This document shows, one piece after another, positions 1 through 5,462 of a DNA stretch of 5,462 nt. A model generated the notes under the pieces. That model was given only the letters and a program-made list of their open reading frames with translations, was not told the origin of the DNA and searched no databases. Positions within the stretch are counted from its first letter, which is position 1. Every line of letters begins with the position of its first letter. The DNA is from Verrucomicrobiales bacterium (lineage in GTDB: Bacteria > Verrucomicrobiota > Verrucomicrobiae > Limisphaerales > UBA1100): positions 224,895 through 230,356 of the forward strand of contig PBLV01000015.1 of the NCBI GenBank assembly GCA_002721895.1. The letters are read 5' to 3'. The position numbers and the translations under genes are program-made.

Positions 1-2573
1 CGGCGGATTTGCGAGTGTGGGATCTTGAAGGCAAAACGGTTTATGCGGGATTTATCGATGCATATCTCTCTCTGGGCGACGGGAAGGCTAAGCCGGTTTC
101 CAATCGATGGACGGTACCCATCGACGCACGTGCGGGTGTGAATTTCACCGGCGTACCCACGACCAAGCCGGACATGGGCGATGCAGGGCCGGGCTATGAG
201 GTGGCGGAGGTGCGGCCGCATCATCGCGTGGCGGACAAGTTTTCGCCCCAGAGCAAGGCGCTGGAGACACTGCGCAAGGCGGGATTTGCGGCCGGCAACT
301 TTGTGCCCAATGAAGGCATCTACCGCGGCAACAGCGCACTGGCGCTTTTGGGCGAAGGCGATCCCAACCGACTAATCCTCAAGCCACGCACATTCCAGCA
401 TCTGGCCTTCGCGCCGGCCAAGGAGTATCCCAAGAGCCTGATGGGGGTAATTGCGGTGACGCGACAGACGGTGTTTGACGCCAACCATTATTTCGCCATG
501 AAAGAATGGCACACGCGAAACCCAACAGGACAACGCCCTGAATACAACCCGGCGCTGGAAGCCATGTATCTGCCCACGCGATCGAAGGAAAAGCAGCCTG
601 TGGTGATCGAGACAGGGAGCGTGCTGATGATTGACCGCGCCATGCGGTTGTCGGAGGAGCTTGGGTTTCAGCCCATCTTCGTGGCCACGGGGCAAGAGTG
701 GCGTCGACCGGATCTGATGCAAAACAACGCCGTGCCCTTCATCGTGCCGATAGCCTTCGCGGCTGCACCAGAATTGCCGGATGAAGATGACTGGACACAG
801 GTGTCGCTGGACCAGTTGCGAGCATGGGACTGGGGGCCGGAGGTGCCGGCGCTGCTGGCGGGCGCGGACCGGCCCATTGCCCTGACGCTTCACGGATTGG
901 CTGACGCCAAGGGATTTCGCAAAAACCTCCGCCAAGCCATCGATCGTGGCCTAAAGGAAGACACAGCCCTGGCCGCACTGACAACTGTGCCCGCGGATTT
1001 ACTGGATGCCGAGCGCGACCTCGGCACAGTGGAAAAAGGCAAGCTGGCCAACCTGACGATTGTTGATGGTAGTTACTTTGACCCCGCCGCGCCGTTGCAT
1101 TCGGTGTGGGTGGAAGGCCGCCCATATCTGATGGACACGCCAAAGGAGAACGACAAGAAGGACGCAGATAAAAAACCGGCCAATCACGGCAAGCGATTGG
1201 CAAAGGCTCCCGGCGCTTATCGTGGCCCGCTCAAGTCGCCCAAGAACATTGTCATTAAGAACGCTACCATATGGACCTGCGGCCCGGCGGGCATCATCAA
1301 GAATGGCGTCATCACCATCACTGACGGCCGCATTGTTCATGTCGGCCCACATGGGGGCGGCGCAGTCCCGGGCAGCAGCCTCATTATTGACGCCAAGGGC
1401 CGGCACATTACGCCCGGCCTTGTCGATTGCCACAGCCACAGCATGATCCTTGGAGGTGTCAACGAGGCGACGCTGCCATCCACCGCGATGGTGCGTATCG
1501 GTGACGTGGTGAACAGTGAGACGGAAAACATTTACCGCCAGCTCGCCGGCGGGCTCACCACTGCCAACCTGCTGCATGGCTCGGCGAATCCCATCGGCGG
1601 CCAGAATCAGGTGATCAAGCTGCGCTGGGGCGCAGGGCCGGAGGAACTAAAACTCAAGGACGCACCGCCGGGCATCAAGTTTGCGCTGGGCGAAAACGTC
1701 AAGCAGTCCAACTGGGGCGACGACAAAACCACACGCTTCCCGCAAACGCGCATGGGGGTGAAGACCTTTTTTAACAACCGTTTCATCGCCGCCCGCCAGT
1801 ACCTCGCCGCCCGCAAGGCCCAGGGCGACAGCGGCCCGCCCGTGCGGCGCAACCTGGAACTGGAGGCGCTCGGCGAGATCATCAAGGGCGAGCGCTGGAT
1901 CCATTGCCACTCGTACCGGCAGGATGAGATGGTTATTTTCCTGCGCACGATGGAGCGCTTCGGCGTGACGGTCGGCACGCTGCAGCATGTGCTGGAGGGT
2001 TACAAGATCGCCGACGAGATCGCCGCCCACGGTGCGGGCGCGTCTGCCTTCAGCGACTGGTGGGCGTACAAGTTCGAGGTATACGATGCCATCCCGTATG
2101 CCGGTGCTCTGATGCACGAGCGCGGCGCGGTGGTCAGCTTTAACAGCGACAGCAGCGACCTTGCGCGCCGCATGAACCTTGAGGCCGCCAAGGCCGTCAA
2201 GTACGGCGGTGTCAGCGAAGAGGAAGCGCTGCACTTCGTCACCATTAACCCCGCCAAGCAGCTGAAGATCGACAAGTGGGTCGGCTCGCTGGAGAAAGGC
2301 AAGCACGCCGACTTTGTCCTGTGGAGCGGCCATCCGCTGTCCACCTTGAGTGTCGCCGATGAAACTTGGATTGAGGGCAAACAATACTATGACCGCGCCA
2401 AAGCTCACGCCCGCGCCCACGCGCTGGCCGCCGAGCGCGATGCCCTCATCGCCAAGGCCAAGGCCGACGACACTAAACCCGCCGCCACGGCGCGCGCTGC
2501 ATTTTTCCGCCGTGCGCTGGAGACCGCACACGACTTTAAAAACTGCTACCAATGCCGAAAGGGAACGCCATGA
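1..2573 (+). CDS. Two-domain amidohydrolase (TIM-barrel metal hydrolase), 5'-truncated by window edge
   Basis: Probable metal-dependent hydrolase of the amidohydrolase superfamily (imidazolonepropionase/dipeptidase-like); substrate unknown. The reading frame is open to the left edge (codons from position 3), and homologous starts lie well upstream, so the N-terminus, probably with a signal peptide, is missing. Counting the TTG at 9 as residue 1, residues 1-375 form a degenerate amidohydrolase unit: the strand-1 motif reads AGFIDAYLS, with Tyr19 and Ser21 where the HxH histidines belong, and it ends with the family's typical LGTVEKGKLANLTIVDG. A Lys/Asp-rich linker (about 376-410) leads to a second unit from about 413. 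That unit has PGLVDCHSH (His475, His477), IHCHS (His632, His634), LQHV (His660) and SFNSD (Asp714), a full ligand set, then the C-terminal LGSLEKGKHADFVLW segment. The chain ends with a CYQC motif (Cys846, Cys849). It overlaps the next gene by 4 nt. Family assignment is firm; specificity is not. Confidence 0.9.
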   Translation, partial: ADLRVWDLEGKTVYAGFIDAYLSLGDGKAKPVSNRWTVPIDARAGVNFTGVPTTKPDMGDAGPGYEVAEVRPHHRVADKFSPQSKALETLRKAGFAAGNFVPNEGIYRGNSALALLGEGDPNRLILKPRTFQHLAFAPAKEYPKSLMGVIAVTRQTVFDANHYFAMKEWHTRNPTGQRPEYNPALEAMYLPTRSKEKQPVVIETGSVLMIDRAMRLSEELGFQPIFVATGQEWRRPDLMQNNAVPFIVPIAFAAAPELPDEDDWTQVSLDQLRAWDWGPEVPALLAGADRPIALTLHGLADAKGFRKNLRQAIDRGLKEDTALAALTTVPADLLDAERDLGTVEKGKLANLTIVDGSYFDPAAPLHSVWVEGRPYLMDTPKENDKKDADKKPANHGKRLAKAPGAYRGPLKSPKNIVIKNATIWTCGPAGIIKNGVITITDGRIVHVGPHGGGAVPGSSLIIDAKGRHITPGLVDCHSHSMILGGVNEATLPSTAMVRIGDVVNSETENIYRQLAGGLTTANLLHGSANPIGGQNQVIKLRWGAGPEELKLKDAPPGIKFALGENVKQSNWGDDKTTRFPQTRMGVKTFFNNRFIAARQYLAARKAQGDSGPPVRRNLELEALGEIIKGERWIHCHSYRQDEMVIFLRTMERFGVTVGTLQHVLEGYKIADEIAAHGAGASAFSDWWAYKFEVYDAIPYAGALMHERGAVVSFNSDSSDLARRMNLEAAKAVKYGGVSEEEALHFVTINPAKQLKIDKWVGSLEKGKHADFVLWSGHPLSTLSVADETWIEGKQYYDRAKAHARAHALAAERDALIAKAKADDTKPAATARAAFFRRALETAHDFKNCYQCRKGTP
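2557..2569 (+). promoter_or_regulatory. Ribosome binding site deciding the start of the second amidohydrolase
   Basis: A purine run, GAAAGGGAA, lies 4 nt upstream of the ATG at 2570 (AAGGGA core at 2559-2564). It sits inside the last codons of the upstream gene. It supports the ATG at 2570, which also gives a clean signal peptide, over the in-frame ATG at 2552, which would add MPKGNA and has no comparable purine run in front. The ATG overlaps the upstream TGA stop as ATGA, typical of translational coupling. Confidence 0.6.
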
Positions 2574-3871
2574 GAACCACCCTGCTTTTAACCATCGCCC
2601 TCGCCGCCGCCGCGCAAGCGCAGCCCGTGCTGTACCGCGCCGGCGTCATTCACACTGTTGCCGGCGACAGCATCGCTGGCGGCCAAATGCTTGTAGACCG
2701 CGGCCGCATAGTTGCCGTCGGCAAGGCTATTCCCAATCCGCCTGCCAACACAGTACAGGTCGATCTTGGGAAACTGCAGGTTTACCCCGGCCTCATTGCC
2801 GCAACCACCTCGCTGGGCCTCACGGAGATCAACGCCGTGCGAGCCACGCAGGACACCACGGAGGTTGGCGAATTTACGCCGGATGTGGAGGCGTGGATTT
2901 CGGTCAACCCCGACTCCACACTCATCCCCGTCGCGCGCGCCAACGGCATCACGCATGCACTCGTCGCGCCCATGGGCGGAATCGTCACGGGAACATCCGG
3001 CTGCATTAAGCTCACCGGCTGGGGTGTTGAGGACATGGCCATCGCCAGGAACGTCGCCCTGCACCTGCGGTGGCCCGCCATGAACATCAACACGCGCCCC
3101 AAATCCAGCTACGCCGACCCCAAGGATTACAAGACCCCCAAGGAACAGGCCGAGACGCGCGACAAGAAATTGAAACGCCTCGACCGATTCTTTGATGAGG
3201 CCCACGCCTACGCGCGTGCCCGCGCAGCCCGTGGCAAGGACTTTGAAACGCGTCCAGCGTGGGAGTCACTGCTGCCGTTCATCGAGGCAAAGCGTCCGAT
3301 CATGATTCACGCCAATGACCTGCGCCAAATCAAGGCGGCCGCCGAATGGACCAAGCGCCGCGGCTATAAAATCATCCTCGCCGGCTCTCGTGACGCCTGG
3401 CGTTGCGCAGGGTTGTTGGCTAAGGAGAAGATTCCCGTCATCTTTGACGGCACCTTTACACTGCCATCGCGCGACACCGATCCACATGATTCTCATTTTC
3501 GGGCGCCGTCCATCCTCACCAAGGCCGGTGTCTCCGTCAGTCTCTCTCCGCAAATGGGCAGTTGGGCGGCCGCTGGTGCGCGTAACCTGCCCTATGCAGC
3601 CGCTCAAAGTGCCGCCCACGGTTTTACACGCGCGGACGCGCTCAAGAGCATCACTCTCAATCCCGCCCGTGCCCTTGGGCTTGGAAAACAGCTCGGCTCG
3701 CTGGAGCCCGGGAAGGAGGCCACTTTCATCGCTGTTAATGGTGACATCCTCGACATTCGCGCGAACGTCAAACGCATGTGGATTGCCGGCAAGGAAACCA
3801 CACTCGAAAGCCGACACACCCGTCTCTACGAAAAATACCGCCAACGCCCGCGCCCCGCTGGCCTGAAATAG
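2570..3871 (+). CDS. Secreted amidohydrolase-like protein lacking the HxH metal motif
   Basis: A 433-residue protein of the amidohydrolase superfamily, probably exported. Residues 1-18 (MRTTLLLTIALAAAAQAQ) look like a Sec signal peptide with a short basic start, a hydrophobic Leu/Ala core and a likely AQA cleavage site. Then come the N-terminal beta-sandwich strands (AGVIHTVAGDSIAGGQMLVD, GRIVAVG) and the strand-1 site YPGLIAATTSLGLTEI at 72-87, where Ala77, Thr79 and Ser81 replace the Asp, His and His of DxHxH. His247 in PIMIHAND is the only recognisable ligand position left. The C-terminus is typical: SITLNPARALGLGKQLGSLEPGKEATFI, then TRLYEKYRQRP. It overlaps the two-barrel gene by 4 nt, so coupled expression is likely. 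It may be a non-catalytic partner of that protein, or use different chemistry; both are inference. As I recall, this subfamily generally has a weak first motif, so it is probably not a recent decay. Confidence 0.88.
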   Translation: MRTTLLLTIALAAAAQAQPVLYRAGVIHTVAGDSIAGGQMLVDRGRIVAVGKAIPNPPANTVQVDLGKLQVYPGLIAATTSLGLTEINAVRATQDTTEVGEFTPDVEAWISVNPDSTLIPVARANGITHALVAPMGGIVTGTSGCIKLTGWGVEDMAIARNVALHLRWPAMNINTRPKSSYADPKDYKTPKEQAETRDKKLKRLDRFFDEAHAYARARAARGKDFETRPAWESLLPFIEAKRPIMIHANDLRQIKAAAEWTKRRGYKIILAGSRDAWRCAGLLAKEKIPVIFDGTFTLPSRDTDPHDSHFRAPSILTKAGVSVSLSPQMGSWAAAGARNLPYAAAQSAAHGFTRADALKSITLNPARALGLGKQLGSLEPGKEATFIAVNGDILDIRANVKRMWIAGKETTLESRHTRLYEKYRQRPRPAGLK

Positions 3872-3873
3872 TG

Positions 3874-4836
3874 ATGCAAAAAATCCAACGCGACGACGCC
3901 AAGAAATTTGCCTTTGACTGGCGCGACGAGCCACTCCTTCGCGTCCAGCCCGGCGAGTCTTTCGAGATTGAAACTTGGGACGCCAGCTCCGGTTTTTTTA
4001 AGACACCGGAAGACAAGGCCATTCCCGCCAACCGCCCGGGCTTTGATCGTAATCCGCCGATGGCCAACCCCATTGGTGGCCCCGTTTTTGTAGAAGGCGC
4101 CGAACGCGGTGACACACTGGTAGCCGTTATCGAGGACATTGAGGTGGCCGACTATTCGTGGGTCGCCATCGGCCCCAACCGCGGCCCCTTTGGGCAGTCC
4201 ACTCGCTGGCCTGAGCTTTCCAGTGAATACACGACCAAGATTTTCAAGCACACGGCCGGCCCCAGCGGCACCACACGCGATGGCACGCTGCACTTCAGTG
4301 ACCATATTCAGTGGCCCATCACGCCGTTCATCGGCACCATCGGCACCGCTCCCGATCGCGAGGTTACCACCAGTATCGACGGGCAAGGTAATTGGGGAGG
4401 CAACCTCGATATTCGCGACGTTGCCACCGGCAACCGCGTCCACTTGCCCGTCAGCCACGAAGGTGCGCTGTTTTATCTTGGTGATGTCCATGCTAGCCAA
4501 GGAGACACCGAGTACACCGGCACCGCCGCCGAGACCTGCGCCACTGTTCGCGTGCGACTGGAACTGCTAAAGCAAAAGCGCCTCCCCTTCATGCGCATCG
4601 AAAAACCCGACGCCCTCATCGCCGTGCAAGCCGCCCGACCGCTGGAGCAAGCCGTTGACACCGCCACCAAGCACCTCATCGAGTGGCTTGTCGAGGAACA
4701 CAACCTCGCCCCCACCGACGCCTATTGCCTCGTCAGCACCTGTCCCGACTTCCGCATAAACGTTTACCAAATGTGCAACATCGCCAAGCTGAGCTTTGTT
4801 GCGGGCGCAGAAATCCCAACCAAATATCTGGAATAA
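3874..4836 (+). CDS. Acetamidase/formamidase family protein
   Basis: A 320-residue cytoplasmic amidase of the FmdA/AmdA family, whose studied members hydrolyse formamide or acetamide to the acid and ammonia. Supporting motifs are NPIGGPVFVEGAERGDTL near residue 66, TPFIGTIGTAP near 150, GNWGGNLDI at 172-180 (Asn177, Asp179), and the signature GALFYLGDVHASQGDTE ending at Glu213, with Asp204 and His206 kept. Length is close to that usual for the family. No signal peptide or membrane segment is visible. The start chosen is the ATG two bases after the preceding TAG; a GTG at 3871 overlapping that stop would add one residue. No clear Shine-Dalgarno precedes it, so translation probably depends on ribosomes finishing the upstream gene. 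It is the last gene of the apparent operon, and its stop lies within the terminator of the converging sod gene. Other short-chain amides are possible substrates. I cannot decide between fmdA and amdA, so no symbol is given. Confidence 0.92.
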   Translation: MQKIQRDDAKKFAFDWRDEPLLRVQPGESFEIETWDASSGFFKTPEDKAIPANRPGFDRNPPMANPIGGPVFVEGAERGDTLVAVIEDIEVADYSWVAIGPNRGPFGQSTRWPELSSEYTTKIFKHTAGPSGTTRDGTLHFSDHIQWPITPFIGTIGTAPDREVTTSIDGQGNWGGNLDIRDVATGNRVHLPVSHEGALFYLGDVHASQGDTEYTGTAAETCATVRVRLELLKQKRLPFMRIEKPDALIAVQAARPLEQAVDTATKHLIEWLVEEHNLAPTDAYCLVSTCPDFRINVYQMCNIAKLSFVAGAEIPTKYLE

Positions 4837-4857
4837 AAAAACGCGCCCGAAGACGCG
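4835..4857 (-). terminator. Rho-independent terminator of the sod gene with UUCG tetraloop
   Basis: Read on the - strand, CGCGTC-TTCG-GGCGCG forms a six-pair stem (one T-G wobble) capped by the very stable C(UUCG)G tetraloop. Seven T follow directly (4841 down to 4835). It starts 24 nt after the sod stop codon. The T-tract overlaps the TAA stop codon (4834-4836) of the acetamidase gene on the other strand. On the + strand the same hairpin has a C-A mismatch and only a broken T-tract (CTGCTTGTTT), so it would end + strand transcription less well. Confidence 0.9.
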
Positions 4858-4881
4858 CTGCTTGTTTCGATATCAATCGAC

Positions 4882-5462
4882 TCAGCTCTTCGCCGCGTCG
4901 TAATTGCCGCCGACGGCATCCCAGTCTACCACGCTCCAGAATGCCTTCAGGTAATCCGGGCGGCGGTTTTGGTATTTTAGGTAATAGGCATGCTCCCAAA
5001 CGTCGCAACCGAGGATGGGCGTGCGCCCTTCCATCAACGGCGTGTCTTGGTTAGCTGTGCTGCAAACGCACAAGCCGCCGTCGGCCTTCACGCATAACCA
5101 AGCCCAGCCACTGCCGAAACGAGTCGCGCCTGCAGCCTCAAACTTCTCTTTGAAGGCATCAAGCCCACCCAACTCGCTGTTTATGGCCTCAGCCAGTGCG
5201 CCCGAGGGCTCACCGCCCTTGCCCGGGCCCATAACGGTCCAAAACAGAGAATGGTTCGCATGACCGCCGCCGTTGTTGCGCACGGGTCCGCGGATGTCCT
5301 CCGGCAACGCGTCCAAGTCGCTCACGAGGTCGTTGATGTCCTTGCCGGCCAGTTCGTCGTGCCCCTCCAGCGCCGCGTTCAGCTTGGCGATGTAGGTTGC
5401 GTGGTGCTTGCCATGGTGAATCTCCATGGTGCGGGCGTCAATGTGAGGGGCGAGCGCGTCGT
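4882..5462 (-). CDS. sodA: Superoxide dismutase, Mn-type (Fe/Mn family), 5' end beyond window
   Basis: Converts superoxide to oxygen and hydrogen peroxide; the usual location is the cytoplasm, and the start lies outside the window. The frame is open to the right edge, beginning [11 protein letters not shown], which matches about residue 12 of E. coli SodA, so roughly 12 codons are missing; the ATG at 5427 is an internal Met. About 192 residues are visible, giving a total near the usual 200. Metal ligands are all present: His in MEIHHGKHH (codon 5416-5418), His in ANHSLFW (5251-5253), and Asp and His in DVWEHAYYL (5002-5004 and 4990-4992). The active-site Tyr of HHATY is kept. Gly before His in GGGHANH and Gln in STANQDTPL are the positions that mark Mn-type enzymes; Fe-types carry Gln in the first place. 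A cambialistic enzyme is not excluded. It is convergent with the amidohydrolase operon and has its own terminator. Confidence 0.96.
   Translation of the reverse strand, partial: DALAPHIDARTMEIHHGKHHATYIAKLNAALEGHDELAGKDINDLVSDLDALPEDIRGPVRNNGGGHANHSLFWTVMGPGKGGEPSGALAEAINSELGGLDAFKEKFEAAGATRFGSGWAWLCVKADGGLCVCSTANQDTPLMEGRTPILGCDVWEHAYYLKYQNRRPDYLKAFWSVVDWDAVGGNYDAAKS

Noticed and set aside
9..11. TTG at position 9 as start of the first gene
   Set aside because: The frame is open to the edge (Ala-Asp before it) and the protein would begin in the middle of the amidohydrolase N-terminal domain, only a few residues before the strand-1 motif.
1647..2552. Antisense open frame of 301 codons opposite the large amidohydrolase
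   Set aside because: It lies wholly opposite a strongly supported coding region with G/C-ending codons, which removes stops on the other strand. Its translation is rich in low-complexity Gly/Ala/Val/Arg and matches no family I recognise.
2552..2554. ATG at 2552 as start of the second amidohydrolase
   Set aside because: It would put six extra residues before a clean signal peptide and lacks the purine run seen before the ATG at 2570.
2544..2558. Possible haem c attachment site at the end of the large amidohydrolase
   Set aside because: The motif is CYQCR, and CxxCH requires a His after the second Cys.
3266..4500. Antisense open frames at 3266-3934 and 3826-4500
   Set aside because: Both are opposite well-supported genes, show no recognisable domain and have no plausible ribosome binding site with matching context.
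4842..4870. The convergent hairpin as a full bidirectional terminator
   Set aside because: On the + strand there is a C-A mismatch in the stem and the following bases (CTGCTTGTTTCG) are not a continuous T-tract, so I call it only for the - strand.
5425..5427. ATG at 5427 (- strand) as the sod start
   Set aside because: The upstream codons in frame ([11 protein letters not shown]) match the conserved N-terminal part of superoxide dismutases, so this Met is internal.
1..5462. CRISPR array, tRNA/rRNA genes, insertion sequence or phage features
   Set aside because: No direct-repeat series, RNA-gene hallmarks, transposase/integrase motifs or terminal inverted repeats were seen; nearly all bases are in the four genes.

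Overview
The window is a tightly packed stretch of bacterial chromosome with high G+C content. Three co-oriented genes on the + strand converge on one - strand gene. Two genes are cut by the window edges: the first amidohydrolase (5' end missing at the left) and the superoxide dismutase (5' end missing at the right). The second gene's Sec-type signal peptide, the G/C-ending codons and the protein families suggest a Gram-negative free-living bacterium. The pair of a ~950-residue and a ~430-residue exported amidohydrolase is, as I recall, common in Planctomycetes/Verrucomicrobia, Acidobacteria and Bacteroidetes. The G+C content favours one of the first groups. This taxonomic guess is inference and no rRNA or other marker is present.

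Layout: 1-2573 (+) is a large two-barrel amidohydrolase whose N-terminal barrel has lost its metal ligands and whose C-terminal barrel keeps them. 2570-3871 (+) is a 433-residue secreted amidohydrolase-like protein that also lacks the HxH motif; it overlaps the first gene by 4 nt (ATGA). 3874-4836 (+) is an acetamidase/formamidase (FmdA/AmdA family) starting 2 nt after the previous stop. 4882-5462 (-) is an Mn-type superoxide dismutase. The 45 nt between the convergent genes hold a strong intrinsic terminator for the sod gene (UUCG-capped hairpin plus seven U) whose U-tract lies over the stop codon of the acetamidase gene. No gap exceeds 50 nt.

The three + strand genes look like one operon. 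A reasonable inference is an amide/peptide-like substrate processed outside the cytoplasm by the paired amidohydrolases, with a small amide then hydrolysed in the cytoplasm by the acetamidase to ammonia and a carboxylic acid. The substrate cannot be read from the sequence. The sod gene is transcribed separately and seems unrelated. All genes belong to known families. The most unusual aspect is three homologous TIM-barrel units in a row of which only the middle one keeps a complete metal site.
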